NCBI GenBank assembly: GCA_949130495.1
Contig: OX422214.1
Span: 256,436,187 to 256,500,186, forward strand
Source of the DNA: Sambucus nigra
Taxonomy: Eukaryota; Streptophyta; Magnoliopsida; Dipsacales; Adoxaceae
Direction of reading: 5' to 3'
DNA: 64,000 nt
Program-made: the position numbers and the translations under genes
The notes under the pieces: model-generated
The model's input: only the letters and a program-made list of their open reading frames with translations
The model's database searches: none
Told to the model about the DNA's origin: nothing
In this document: positions 35,757 to 48,704 of the stretch, piece after piece
How positions within the stretch are numbered: the first letter of the stretch is position 1
Layout of the letters: each line of letters starts with the position of its first letter

Positions 35757-38567
35757 AATCCCCCTAAATTAGAACTTTGCACGTCCCAGGCAATGTAAAT
35801 GAAGCTAACCAAAGTTCCACTCTTGAGAATTCCTTTATTAAAATAAAATTCCACTTTCGCAGGCAAGTGATTGCATTGAGAATATGCAATAAGCCTTTAA
35901 ACCCCTAGGTTACCCTAGGAGGACGAGTTTTGTCTCGTGAGGGTTTGCAGTGAATACACCCACAAAATTCTTTATTGACTCAAATAAATATCAAAATACT
36001 TGAAAATTGTACAATTTAAACTTTTCAAAAAATAATCACCATAAATTCATATTCCAATGTCTCAAACCATAGTGTGTGTGTGCAAAGCCAGAAATTAAAC
36101 CTCAAATTTCCACCGATTGAGCATTACGTTACGTTTCGAAAATTCGTTTTGATTCTAATTCTTACGGATGCACTCACAAACGAATCACTCGGATTGTGGT
36201 TGTTTTCTCTCGGTATGCATGATATAAAGAGTAAATATAATGGACACAAATTCACGCATATAAAATTTAAAAGAAGAAAATATATGGTGAAAAGATCTCA
36301 TCATCGGAATACAGTTGTTAGGAAATGGGAAATATCGTCTCTTAATCACACCATTTTAATCTCTTTTATTATCTTTTCATGTCTTAGCTCTCCATGCAGT
36401 AATTAATTTCGCCATTCGGACTCGATTAGGACTTTTCGGGTTAAAAAGTGTAAAGGGTAAAAATTGGAATGGACGGAATGTTCGGAATTGGAAAATGTCC
36501 TTATGACGTCCATTAGTGCTTTTTCAGGCATTTGCTCATTTTTCTCTTTCTTTTTATATTTTCATTTTTTTTATTTTTATTTTTTTGTTGAGCATTTTTT
36601 TTTCAGTTTTTCTCTTTCCCCTTTTTATTGCACAATTTGGACTTACTTGATGAATTTTCTCAATTTTCACAATTCCAGACTATTTTGGTTTTTCGGGTTA
36701 TCAAACGAAAGGAAAATATTTTATTAGGCTTCAAATTGGGTTGCAAAGGGATAATTTTTTCACAACTTTATTATGGCTAATATTTTTGGGTTAAACAAAA
36801 GAGGGCCTACTTTATTGTCCAAATTGCTAATCACATCACCATATGCAACTCGAGATTAATTAAGTTTAGAGATATATTTAGCACGAATTTCGAGACAACA
36901 TATCACACATTTTCCATAACCGATCAAAACAAGGGATTGAGATCATCAACGACTTATTGAAACGCTGAAAAGAACTTTGAGTTCATCATAAACTCGGATT
37001 GATTTAAAAACTCTTAAAAAATTGAAAGGCTCGAAATCTCACCGGGTTTGATCAATCTCCACACTTATTCGTTAAGCCGTCAATTTTTTTTTTATTTCCA
37101 TCTTCGGTCAATTTTGGCTTAATGCATTTTAATTGTTAACATTTTGAGACTTTAAATAGAATAAAGGTGACATTTTTGATAAGTTTAAATTCCAATTTTT
37201 ATTTATTTTGAAGAAAAATATTTTTGGCTTTTTTCAAAAAAATTTCAATTTTTTTTTATGAAATTTTTGAAATTTTCTAAAAAAACACACACTTGGAAAG
37301 AACATGTGGTCGAATCAATGAATCTAAACAATAAACGGGAAGAATATCCCACACCCCCTAACGTAAATGTCGCATTGTCCTCAAAGCGAATCAAGAACAT
37401 AACATAACGAGAGGAAAAGAAAGATATTACCCAAATGGAGCGATCCCCGATGAGTGCGAGTCCATTGAATCTACAAAACATGTTAGAACCAAGCATAGCA
37501 AAAAGAATAACTAAGACTCTACCATCGAAACTAGACTATAATAAAATAGAAAAAGTAATAATAAAAAAACTAATTATTTACAACCTAAAATTTGAACGGC
37601 TAATAAATCATACACTAGAAGTCAAAAAATTTGAGGGTCCACCAAAAATACAATTTGACTTTGAAGGATTAATGGTGTATCCTCACTAGAAAGCATGCCG
37701 CCTGAAAAATAAGAATTTCGTTGGAAAAACGGAAGGCATGTGCAAAGCGGAAGAAATGAGCCCTCACCAATTAAAAATTTTACGAGGATAATGAGGGATT
37801 TGAGTGCACAGGGGGACAAGTACTATTGGGATCTAAGAAAAATATAATCACGTCCCGAAGATTTTTCAAGTAGTATGGGAAGCGGAGCACACAAGCTGAA
37901 AAAGTCCATCTTGGAAAATAATTCAAGCATAGATTCCTTGTCCTCAAAATCTTCTCCCCCAAAATTTTCAACTGGATCTGGTGGAGTGACACATCTAAGT
38001 GTATGGCCCGTAAGATGAAGCATCTCAAAAAAATATTCTCATACAAGAATCGGATCAACATCCTCAAGACATTCAGCTAGTTCTTATGATGGATTTAATG
38101 GTTAGATAATAGTGGGGACACAAGGAGACAAATGATCTTCAACCTCAGTAGATTTTGCAATATTTATAAGAGGTTGATATTCAAAAGAACTTGAATCACT
38201 CTCAATGATTTCATCCTCAAAAGTGTTAGGTGAAGCGCAAGTCTCGACCTTCTCTAAGTTGTCCAAATAATCATTAAACTCCTTGCAAGTTGCTCTAATT
38301 TTTAACTCTGTAGCAGCAAGGTCATCAGATTGCTTTTTGATAATAATAAAGAGTTCTTCCAAAGTAGGCTTCCTTGGTTCTAGCACCTCTGATTCCTCAT
38401 TTGGTTGAAAACATTCTTCAACTTCAAAAATATCGAAAGAAAAATCCTCATTGGGTTCAAATAATGCATCTAACTCTTGCTCCCAATAATGATTTTTTTT
38501 TCCCAATATTCTTTTTCAAGACCTTTTTCTTCAAGCAATTCATTTTCATAAATTTGGATGGCCTTAA
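35757..38567 (-). other. Internal region of the Athila-like element (3' portion)
   Basis: 2.8 kb between the 3' LTR and the SIRE-like insertion. It holds the downstream part of an acidic ORF (38506-38102) and further minus-strand open pieces (38067-37780, 37819-37622) without known domains. The rest, 35770-37600, is AT-rich and non-coding as far as I can see. Confidence 0.6.
38102..38567 (-). pseudogene. Acidic ORF of the Athila-like element, downstream part, cut by the SIRE-like insertion
   Basis: The frame continues from 48586-48491 (YDNSEEEALKTYEHWINITK) across the insertion into AIQIYENELLEEKGLEKEYW and then, after a shift in a run of A's near 38504, into a 134-codon acidic stretch. That stretch has FEPNEDFSFDIFEVEECF and a helical ELFIIIKKQSDDLAATELKI region. 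I do not recognise the family; it is not gag- or pol-like. The ORF lies just after the tRNA-Asp primer site, where gag would be expected. Removing the SIRE-like element and one CTTAA copy joins the frame exactly at the insertion. Confidence 0.6.
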
Positions 38568-40576
38568 TGAAGCCCTTATACCTTTGACTCACTTGAGTCT
38601 ATATTGTATAAGTGCTCATCTAGTTTGGAAATTGTGACAAAATTGTGTCTACCTAGAAACTAAAGAGCCTCAGAAGTTGGATTGCCTATTCATCTCTCTT
38701 TCTTGCTTTGATCAAGAACCTATTGCCAACACTCACACACAGTAGAATTCATTTTTTGCATATCATATTGCATAATTATGTGTATACATGTGTTGAGTGT
38801 GTTTAAATCCCTAAGTTTGATTTTTAATAATTTTTTGGGATTTTTTAAACAATTTTTAAACCATGTTTTATTAATTAAAACTTGATTTACAAGTTTTGGG
38901 ATCAATCTCTTAATATTAATTGTTGTGTATTATGGCCTAATGTTACCTTGGGTAGATTCCAAAAGAGGCAGAGACTTCAGGGTATACTTTGTAATTAGTT
39001 TGGACGCGCGTTTTATATCCCTTAACTGGCCAACACCTGTTGCCCTCTGATTGGTTAGAAGTGTGTTTCTTTACTGAGACAATAGACGCGTGTGTTATCA
39101 GCCCTTGGATCATTTCTTATCAATGGTTTGCATGTTGCCTTGATGAATCCCCGTGTAACTTTTTAAGCCAATCAGCGTTCGTTTAAGCACCGCCTTGTGT
39201 GAGCCCTTAGATTCAAGTCAATTTAAATTGACTCGATCTCAGCCCTTGGTTTTGATCAGATATCTCGAACCTTCTCCTCCCACTATAAAAAGGACCCTTC
39301 CCTCAGACTTCGAAGACTTTTGCCATTTGCATTATTCTGAGAGAATATAGAGAGAAGAGAGAGAAGAGAGAAGAGAGAGAAGAGAGAAACCAGAGAGAGA
39401 AGAAAGTTAGAAACCCTAACTTCGTCCAAATCTTCTTCAAACCTAACCCAAACACTTCTTTAAAACACCATAACCAAAAACACTACCCTGAGTGTTCTTG
39501 AGTGTTTGAGAGTTTGAGTTGAGTTATTTTTGTTGTTGTAACCTTGTGTTCGGGAGATCTTATTTCCAACTTAGACTTGTACTTAGATCTAGTTTCTGAT
39601 TTCATAGAAATCTCAGATCTGAGTTATTCATGTTACATTACACTTAGTTCTTTTTATTTCTCATCTTGAGAAATATATTGTTGATTATTTTCTCTAAAAT
39701 GTTTTATTACTTTAAAATCAACAATAAATGCTTTCTGTTTCTTGTTCTTGTAAATCTAAACCTTTGACCTAGTTTGGAATCTCACTTGGAGGTTTTCAAT
39801 CTCAAAAAGTTTTTGTTTTAAATTCTGAGATTGATTAAGACCTTGTCTGTCTTCCTAGCAAGGTATCCGTGGATTCTAGGAATGATTTAAAGGTCAAATA
39901 AGGTTCAAAGTTTTCTAAGAAGAAAGAAAAAGAAAAGATCACAGCATATAGTATTATTGTAATTTGTTAGGACTATTTGTACTTAATAAGTGTGTGTGTG
40001 TGTGCATGCATGTGTTAGAAAGAACCTCCACAAACACTTACACCCTACAACACGAAAAGTGTTGGTAATAAGATCTTGTGAACAAAAGTCGACGTAAAGT
40101 GCTGGAACAAATCAGAAGTTGACAAACTGAGAGAAATACATCTACAATTAGAACTGCAAAGAAATTTAAGGACACCAGAGGGTACATTCCTAAACTTATA
40201 TAGGTCTGAGTTGTTTGCATGTTAGTTATATAGTTTGTAACTCATATATTTGTTTTAATGGATTTTTCATTTTACTCCGTAGAGGGAGTCGTGGATGTTT
40301 CCTCAATTGGTGAGGTTTTACCACGTAAAAATTTGTGAACAGAAGCCTTCTACATTTTCTCATCTCATTCTTGGTTGTGCTGTGTTTAAAACTTGTTTAA
40401 ATTATCTTTTAAACTTGTTGCCCAAATCTTGAATAAGATCTCGTACATGCTGTTTTATTAAACACTTCTTGTGATTAATCCTTTTTTATTTAAGAAAAGA
40501 GTTTCTTCAAAAAACAACTCGGAGTTACTTAAATAGTTTATTTTCAATAAACGGCTTTAGTAACGAATTTTTTTCA
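38568..40576 (+). repeat. 5' LTR of the SIRE-like element
   Basis: 2009 bp. It contains a CCAAT box (39170), a TATA box (TATAAAAA, 39284-39291) and a GA-rich run (39341-39400) in the presumed transcript leader. Confidence 0.92.
39165..39300 (+). promoter_or_regulatory. Core promoter of the SIRE-like LTR
   Basis: CCAATCAGCG at ~39170 and CACTATAAAAAGGACC at 39281 form a typical plant CCAAT/TATA arrangement. The transcription start would fall near 39315-39325. The same arrangement is at 47089 and 47206 in the 3' LTR. Confidence 0.6.
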
Positions 40577-40578
40577 AT

Positions 40579-40590
40579 TGGTATCAGAGC
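40579..40590 (+). other. Primer-binding site, initiator tRNA-Met
   Basis: TGGTATCAGAGC, two bases after the 5' LTR and followed by TTGG. Confidence 0.92.
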
Positions 40591-40650
40591 TTGGTAAAAC
40601 TGATTTTAAAGAGATCCTGTGTTTCTGAAATTGTTTTCTGAAAATCAAAT

Positions 40651-42544
40651 ATGGACGAGAAAAATGAAAGATTTGGTAACTTTACCAGACCTCCAATCTT
40701 TGATGGAACCAATTTTGCTTACTGGAAAGTAAGGATGATTCTTTCATTCAAGGAACTTTGGGAGATGATGTCTGGGACATTGTTGAAAATGGTTATACTT
40801 TTCCTACTAAACCAGCCAACGAAGGAAGCAATGTGAGGGTTAAGAAACCTCTAAGTGAGTTCACTCAAGAAGAGAAACAAGTTTCTCGAAATAATAATAA
40901 AGGAAAGAATGTTATATTTATGTCTATAAATGAACATGAGTTCAAAAGAATCTCATCCTGTACTACTTCTAAGGAAGATTGGGACACCTTAGTCACTGCT
41001 CATGAAGGAGATACTAGAGTTAAGGCTGCTAAAACACAAATGCTTATTCAGCAATATAACTCCTTAATTATGTCTGAGACTGAATCATTTGATGACTTCT
41101 ATATGAACCTGACTGATATTGTGACCAAACTGCATGCTAATGGGATAACCTATGATAGACAAGAAATTGTATCTAAAATTCTGAGATCATTACCACAGAA
41201 GTTTGATAACAAAAGATATGATATTGAGGAAATGTGTGATATAAATCTCACTCCTGAATTACTCAGTAGTAAATTAAGAACTGTGGAAATGGAACTGGAA
41301 TTTAAGAAACAATTAACCCAATCCCATAGGAAACAGACTAGTTCCAATCTAAGCTTCTCTTATAAATTGATTAAGCCTGAGTTTAATACTTCCAATGATG
41401 AATCTGATGAGGACTGCGATATAGAGAGTTTGGACAATCAGATTGCCTTAATGACAAAACAGTTCAAGAAAATCATTAAGTTTAGAAACAAAGTGGAAAA
41501 TAAATAAGGCAAGTCAAATTATCCAACTCCTTCTAGTCACAGACCTCATGAGAAAAACAATGACAAAAATCATAAGGACTCTCATGCTAGACCTAACAGA
41601 GACCTTAAGAAGACTGAATGCTATAGATGTGGTAAACTGGGGCACATTGCACAAGACTGTAGAGTTAATTTGAACACTCAAAACAAACACTCTAGAGCTA
41701 ACATCTGCAAAACATGGGATGATTCAAGTGACTCTGAAAATGAGGAACCTGAGTCATCAGATGCTTTAGATCCTTGCATATCTTTCTTTGCCAAGATTAT
41801 TTATAATGATGACATGCCTATGTTTGTTAATGAGGATGAACCAAATAACTCTATGACTAATACTTCGAATGTGGTTATTACTGGTTTAGATGCTTTGATT
41901 ACTGAGAATGTTGCATGTTCTACCTCGGGGTGTGTGAGTCAAAGGGGTGGCGATAATGACGATGTCAATGGGTGTGTGAGTTTAACAAATGAATCGTTAG
42001 GGTCACTCCACACACTACACTTAGTGACTCGGACAATGAAGATCTCCCAGACATTCACACACTTTACACTAAGACTCTCAAGAAAAGCGCTAGACTAGAA
42101 AAGACTGTTAAAGATCTTACCAAGAAATTGGAAGATCTAAGCCTGATGGTTAAACTGAATGCTGAAGAGTACACTACCCAATGTTTAACTCATAAAAGTG
42201 AAATTAAAGTTTTTGATGAAAAACTGAAAAATTTGACTGAAATAAATGAAATTCTGGAGAAAAAGTACAAAGGGACATTGTTAGAATTGGAACAAACCAA
42301 AGAAAAGACAGCAACTGTTTTCAAAAAATTTACAAAATTTGAAAATAATTCTAACTGTTTTGATGAATTTGTTGCCGAATCTAAAACCAATTCTGATGAT
42401 CGAACTGGTATAGGATTTTGTCCCAATTTGAAAACACAAACTAAACATTTTGAACCTATCAAGTTTGTGTCAGGAGGCAAAAGACCTATTGAAACATGCC
42501 CAGACTTTCATTCTCTAAAAACTGAGTTTGATTCAAAAAATTAA
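40651..42544 (+). pseudogene. Gag of the SIRE-like element
   Basis: It starts MDEKNERFGNFTRPPIFDG. A frameshift near 40755 moves to the frame 40758-41507 (GDDVWDIVENGYTFP..., UBN2/gag-type helical domain). An in-frame TAA (41505-41507) interrupts it. The same frame goes on to a CCHC zinc knuckle (CYRCGKLGHIAQDC, ~41618-41660). Another shift near 42000 leads to a coiled-coil segment (42128-42544, LEDLSLMVKLNAEEY, LNEIL-type heptads), ending at a TAA (42542). Gag packages the element's RNA in the cytoplasm. Confidence 0.88.
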
Positions 42545-42589
42545 AGTTTTAACATTGGGGAATCAAGTTGCTCTAAACATGAAAGTTCA

Positions 42590-43530
42590 CCTAAGGCTAA
42601 ATACGTCTGTCCTTCTATTAGGAAGAGTGAGTCTGCATTCAAGACTGTCACACCTAGGAATAGAGTTCAGCCTCAAAACTCTATAAAACCTTTGTTTAGA
42701 GACTTTCCTAAGGAGACCCCCATCTTGAGCAATCTTTATTGCTCCTACTGTGACATATATGGTCACTCTTTCGATGGTTGCTATGCTAGGAGACTTGTTA
42801 AACCTATCTATAATCCTCGTACTTACCAGAAATTTAACTATTCTAGGAGGATTCGAAACAATTATATACTTCCTAGACAGCCAGATAAAAACTCTAACTA
42901 TAGAAAGAGAAAGACCAAACCTAAAAGAACATTTCCTAGAAGAAATCCTAAGCACTTTCCTAAACCAAATGCTCAAGTCTTTCACAAAATTCAAAATCAT
43001 GCGCAAAATATTTTTCAGCAAAAATCTAATGCTCGCAAATTTTATCAATTGAGAGCTAATAAGCGCAAGATGAAAAATAGAGCAATTTGGATTAGAAAAG
43101 ATGATCTATTACCTCAGATGAAGTGTAATATTATGGTTATTGCTTTAAAAGCCGAACACACATCATCTGGTTGGTATTTAGACTCTGGATGTTCTAAGCA
43201 CATGACTAGAGATGAATCTAAACTTTTAAAACAAAACCAGATTTGCTGGTGGTAAAGTCATTTTTGGTGATGGAGTTTCATCTCAAATCATAGGCAAAGG
43301 AATTCTCCAAGAAGATGGGTTTCCTATTCTTAAAGATGTTCTTCTAGTTAAAGGTCTAAAGGCCAACTTACTTAGTATTTCGCAATTTCGTGACTCAGAC
43401 CATACTGTTACCTTTTCAAAGAACAATTGCAAGATTTTAAATGAAAAAGGTGAATGCGTAATTACTGGATTCAGAACTCCTGACAACTGCTACACTGTCA
43501 AGAACAATTCTGAAATTTGTAATGTTGCCA
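42590..43530 (+). pseudogene. Second zinc knuckle and aspartic protease of the SIRE-like element
   Basis: The frame 42692-43255 has a CCHC motif (CSYCDIYGHSFDGC), a long basic stretch, then the copia protease active site WYLDSGCSKHMTRDE (~43174-43217). A frameshift near 43245 moves to the frame that carries VIFGDGVSSQIIGKG and LLSISQFRD. The active-site DSG is intact; the protein as a whole is not. Confidence 0.85.
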
Positions 43531-43532
43531 GA

Positions 43533-45110
43533 ATGGATGACAACGAGATATGGCATAACATAATGGGTCACATAAATTACGATAATCTTAGTAAATTGTC
43601 TACTCACGACATAGTAAGAGGAATTCCAAAAATTAAACCCATTCATAATATTATTTGTGGTTCCTGTCAAGAAGGTAAAATTGTTAAGGCCCCTCATAAG
43701 AAAGACAAAGATATTCTCACCTCTAATCCCTTAGAACTCATCCATATGGACCTAATGGGTCCTTCCCAAACTGTTAGCCTTTGTGGACACAGTTATATCT
43801 TAGTTATGGTTGATGACTTCACCAGATTTACTTGGGTAGCCTTTTTAAAACAAAAGTCTGACACTTTTCAAACCTTCCTAAAAATTCTTCTTAGGATTGA
43901 AAATGAAAAGGACACACAAGTAAATAGAATTCGGAGTGATAGAGGTGGTGAATTCAAAGACTCTGGCATTATAGAATACTGTGATTATAATGGTTACAAA
44001 CACGAGTTCAGTGCTCCTAAGACTCCTCAACAAAATGGAATTGCCGAGAGGAAGAATCGTACCTTGCAAGAGATGGCACGTGTCATGTTGCATGCTAAGA
44101 ATTTACCTAACTATTTTTGGGTAGAATCTATTCGTACTACGTATCACATCATTAATAGGGTCTATCTTAGAAAGAATTCCAAACAAACCCCTTATGAACT
44201 TTGGTACAATAAGAAGCCTAATCTCAAATACCTTAGAACCTTTGGCAGTACTTGTTATGTATGCAAAGATAGGGAACACTTATCTAAATTTGAGAGCCGG
44301 GGAGATAAAGCCATATTTTTAGGATACTCGCCTAACAGTAGAGCTTATCGAGTGTATAATCTTCGCACTAAAACCATGATGGAATCCATAAATGTAATTG
44401 TTAGTGACACTACTGTAGAAAGCAAGACTAGTGAATTACCTATTGAAGAAGAGTCCTCAAATATTTTAGAAAATGACCCTTCTGAAATAGATATTTCATT
44501 ACCTATTGAGACACCTGAAGTGCCTAACTGGGTTTCTAAAGATCATCCCATAAACAACATAGTTGGCAACCCTAGTGAGCCAGTGCGTACAAGATCCCAA
44601 CTTAGAAATTATGCACATTATGCATGTTTTGTTTCCCTTGTGGAACCAAAGAATGTAAATAAGGCATTGAATGACTCTCACTGGAATTCTGCTATGCAGG
44701 ATGAACTTATACAATTTGTCATTCATGATGTATGGTATCTTGTTCCACGTCCTGATCACAAAAAGGTTGTTGGTACTCGTTGGATTTTCAAAAATAAAAC
44801 TGATGAAAATGGGATAATAATTAGAAATAAAGCTAGATTAGTTGCTCAAGGATACTCCCAAATAGAAGGAATTGATTTTAATGAGACCTTTGCCCCTGTT
44901 ACTCATTTAGAATCAATTCGTCTGCTTTTCGCTATAGCTTCTCACATGTGTTTTACATTATATCAAATGGATGTCAAATCTGCGTTCCTTAATGGAATAC
45001 TTGCTGAGGAAACCTATGTAGAACAACTTAAAGGGTTCATTAACCCTAAATATCCAAATCATGTATTTCGTCTGAAAAAGGCTTTATATGGACTTAAACA
45101 AGCTCCTTAG
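43533..45110 (+). pseudogene. GAG-pre-integrase, integrase and RT fingers of the SIRE-like element
   Basis: A 525-codon open stretch. Residues 1-70 hold the HHCC-type domain (HNIMGH ... CGSCQEGK). The integrase core has D73 (HMDLMG), D136 (RSDRGGEF) and E172 (GIAERKNR), exactly D,D(35)E. From ~residue 370 the RT begins (WNSAMQDEL, GTRWIFKNK, KARLVAQGYSQ, YQMDVKSAFLNG, LKKALYGLKQAP), with its first catalytic Asp in MDVKSAFLNG. The frame ends at a shift near 45105. Confidence 0.92.
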
Positions 45111-46170
45111 AGCTTGGTATGAGCGTCTTTCCAGTTTTCTTTTAGATAAAGGTTTCAAAAGAGGTGGAAATGACCAAACTCTATTTGTCAAACATTTTGA
45201 CAAACACATTACTATTGCACAAGTATATGTAGACGATATTATATTTGGATCAACTTCTTCCTCAGAAGTAAAATCCTTTTCTGAAATTATGAGTAAGGAA
45301 TTTCAGATGTCCCTTATGGGGGAGTTGCAGTTCTTCCTAGGTCTCCAAGTCAAACAAAATCCAGAAGGACTATTTGTTTCGCAATCTAAGTACGCTTTAA
45401 AGATTGTTAAGAAATTCGGCCTTGAGAGTGCTAAAAATGCTAAAACGCCCATGAGTACTACGCTAAAACTTTTTAAAGATGAAAATGGAACATCTGTAGA
45501 TCCTACTCTGTATCGTAGTATGATAGGCACTTTACTATACCTTACTGCCTCGCGTCCTGATATTATGTATGCTGTGTGTGTTTGTGCTCGATATCAAAAC
45601 AACCCTAAAGAGAGCCACTTGAATGCTGTTAAACGTATCATTAAGTATGTAAATGGCACTCTAAATCTAGGACTTTGGTACACTAATGACACACCAAGCA
45701 CTATAATTGGGTACACTGATGCTGACTGGGCTGGGTGTACTGATGATAGTAAAAGCACTTCAGGAGCATGTTATTATATAGGTAATAAATTGGTAGGATG
45801 GAGTAGTAAAAAACAAAACTGCACATCACTCTCGACTGCTGAATCTGAATACATAGCCGCTGGCAGCTGTTGTGCTCAATTAATGTGGCTTAAACAAATG
45901 CTAAGTGATTATGGTATTTAAGAAAACCAATTGCATCTCTATTGTGATAATCAAAGTGCGATTAATATTTCTAAAAATCCTGTTCAACACTCGCGAACAA
46001 AGCATATTAAAATAAGACATCATTTTATACGTGAATTGGTTGAATCTAAGGAATTACAAATCAATTATCTTCCTACTGATCTACAACTCGCAGATATGTT
46101 TAGCAAACCTCTAGATTATAATAGATTCATTTCATTACGTAAATCTATTGGTATGGTTTGTGCTGAGTAA
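45088..46170 (+). pseudogene. RT palm and RNase H of the SIRE-like element
   Basis: After the shift the RT continues with RAWYERLSSFL and the catalytic YVDDIIFG (~45226-45249). RNase H follows: YTDADWAG, STAESEYIA and, after an in-frame TAA (45919-45921), YCDNQSAINISKNPV and ending MVCAE at 46170. All catalytic aspartates and the glutamate visible to me are present. The polyprotein ends 320 bp before the 3' LTR. Confidence 0.92.
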
Positions 46171-46489
46171 TACCTTTGCTGCTTGTCCAAGTTTTTTCCC
46201 TTTGTCCATTTGAGACAAAATGGGGGAGAAATTTGAGTCTATTCATCTCTTACATATACTAAACAGCTTGATCTTAGTAATTCATTGCAGGTATTCCTTT
46301 TTGTACAGTTACTCTCAACAGTTGTAATAGGGTATTCAAATGTACTTAGTTGAATTATGTATATTTGTTTTCTAGGTATTGGGTAGATAGAATTTTGATA
46401 GGAATAAGTTTTTCTTATTTTTTTTTGTTGCCCTACGAGTCCAAGATGACTCAAAGGAGATTTTGTCTCATATTTCCAAAGGGGGAGAT
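46171..46489 (+). other. 3' untranslated region and polypurine tract of the SIRE-like element
   Basis: Non-coding. It carries one AATGGGGGAGAAATTTG stretch (46210) and the main polypurine tract CCAAAGGGGGAGAT (46476-46489) just before the LTR. Confidence 0.8.
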
Positions 46490-48485
46490 TGAAGCCCTTA
46501 TATCTTTGACTCACTTGAGTCTATATTGTATAAGTGCTCATCTAGTTTGGAAATTGTGACAAAATTGTGTCTACCTAGAAACCAAAGAGCCTCAGAAGTT
46601 GGATTGCCTATTCATCTCTCTTGCTTGCTTTGATCAAGAACCTATTGCCAACACTCACACATAGTAGAATTCATTTTTTTCATATCATATTGCATAATTA
46701 TGTGTGTACATGTGTTGAGTGTGTTTAAATCCCTAAGTTTGATTTTTAATAATTTTTTGGGATTTTTTAAACAATTTTTAAACCATGTTTTATTAATTAA
46801 AAATTGATTTACAAGTTTTGGGGTCAATCTCTTAATATTAATTGTTGTGTATTATGGCCTAATGTTACCTTGGGTAGAATCCAAAAGCGGCAGAGACTTT
46901 AGGGTATACTTTCTAATTAGTTTGGACGCGCGTTTTATATCCCTTAACTGGCCAACACCTGTTGCCCTCTGATTGGTTAGAAGTGTGTTTCTTTACTGAG
47001 ACAATAGACGCGTGTGTTATCAGCCCTTGGATCATTTCTTATCAATGGTCTGCATGTTGCCTTGATGAATCCCCGTGTAACTTTTTAAGCCAATCAGCGT
47101 TCGTTTAAGCACCGCCTTGTGTGAGCCCTTAGATTCAAGTCAATTAAAATTGACTCGATCTCAGCCCTTGGTTTTGATCAGATATCTCGAACCTTCTCCT
47201 CCCACTATAAAAAGTACCCTTCCCTCAGACTTCGAAGACTTTTGCCATTTGCATTCTTCTGAGAGAAGAGAGAGAGAGAAGAGAGAGAAGAGAGAAACCA
47301 GAGAGAGAAGAAAGTTAGAAACCCTAACTTCGTCCAAATCCTTTTCAAACCTAACCCAAACACTTCTTTAAAATACCATAACCAAAAACACTACCCTGAG
47401 TGTTCTTGAGTGTTTGAGAGTTTGAGTTGAGTTATTTTTGTTGTTGTAACCTTGTGTTCGTGAGATCTTGTTTCCAACTTAGACTTGTACTTAGATCTAG
47501 TTTCTGATTTCATAGAAATCTCATATCTGAGTTATTCATGTTACATTACACTTAGTTCTTTTTATTTCTCATCTTGAGAAATATATTGTTGATTATTTTC
47601 TCTAAAATGTTTTATTACTTTAAAATCAACAATAAATGCTTTCTGTTTCTTGTTCTTGTAAAACTAAACCTTTGACCTAGTTTGGAATCTCACTTGGAGG
47701 TTTTCAATCTCAAAAAGTTTTTATTTTAAATTCTGAGATTGATTAAGACCTTGTCTGTCTTCCTAGCAAGGTATCCGTGGATTCTAGGAATGATTTAAAG
47801 GTCAAATAAGGTTCAAAGTTTTCTAAGAAGAAAGAAAAAGAAAAGATCACAGCATATAGTGTTGTTGTAATTTGTTAGGACTGTTTGTACTTAATAAGTG
47901 TGTGTGTGTGTGCATGCATGTGTTAGAAAGCACCTCCACAAACACTTACACCCTACAACAAGAAAAGTGTTGGTAATAAGATCTTGTGAACAAAAGTCGA
48001 CGTAAAGTGCTGGAACAAATCAGAAGTTGACAAACTGAGAGAACTACATCTACAATTAGAACTGCAGAGAAGTTTAAGGACACCAGAGGGTACATTCCTA
48101 AACTTATATAGGTCTGAGTTGTTTGCATGTTAGTTATATAGTTTGTAACTCATATATTTGTTTGAGTGGATTTCTCATTTTACTCCATAGAGGGAGTCGT
48201 GGATGTTTCCTCAATTGGTGAGGTTTTACCACGTAAAAAATTGTGAACAGAAGCCTTCTAAATTTTCTCATCTCATTCTTGGTTGTGTTGTGTTTAAAAC
48301 TTGTTTAAATTATCTTTTAAACTTGTTTCCCAAGTCTTGAATAAGATCTCGTACATACTGTTTTATTAAACACTTCTTGTGATTAATCCTTTTTTTACTT
48401 AAGAAAAGAGTTTCTTCAAAAAACAACTCGGAGTTACTTAAATAGTTTATTTTCAATAAACGGCTTTAGTAACGCATTTTTTTCA
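46490..48485 (+). repeat. 3' LTR of the SIRE-like element
   Basis: 1996 bp, near-identical to 38568-40576; TATA box TATAAAAA at 47206-47213. Confidence 0.92.
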
Positions 48486-48490
48486 CTTAA

Positions 48491-48704
48491 CACTGGGCTG
48501 GTATTTATGAGACTCATCTTTAGTGATATTGATCCAATGTTCATAAGTCTTGAGCGCCTCTTCCTCACTATTATCATATCAATTAAAGCCACCAAAAAAG
48601 TAAAAGTAAGACATTTCAAATTGGGCGATTCAAAAACGAGACACATATTTTTTTTTCTAAGGTCAAATTCGGGATTAACCAACTTAACCAAAAGTCCACC
48701 TAAT
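48491..48704 (-). pseudogene. Start of the Athila-like element's internal region and upstream part of its acidic ORF
   Basis: It lies between the tRNA-Asp primer site and the SIRE-like insertion. From ~48586 leftwards the frame reads YDNSEEEALKTYEHWINITK and KDESHKYQPSVK, which runs into 38567. No clear start codon is visible in this frame, as stops precede it. Confidence 0.55.

Larger units (their letters stand above)
38568..48485 (+). mobile_element. SIRE/Maximus-like Ty1/copia retrotransposon, complete but mutated
   Basis: LTRs 38568-40576 (2009 bp) and 46490-48485 (1996 bp) start TGAAGCCC, end TTTTTCA and are near-identical. CTTAA is duplicated at 38563-38567 and 48486-48490. The primer site TGGTATCAGAGC (40579-40590) and polypurine tract CCAAAGGGGGAGAT (46476-46489) are in place. 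The internal order gag, protease, integrase, RT, RNase H is that of copia elements. The gag start (RPPIFDGTNFAYWKVRM) and the long coiled-coil gag fit the SIRE/Maximus lineage. At least three stops and four frameshifts break gag-pol, and no envelope-like ORF follows RNase H. Confidence 0.93.

Noticed and set aside
40038..40220. 60-codon minus-strand frame repeated at 48128-47946
   Set aside because: It is repeated only because it lies in both LTRs of the SIRE-like element; no domain and no start context.
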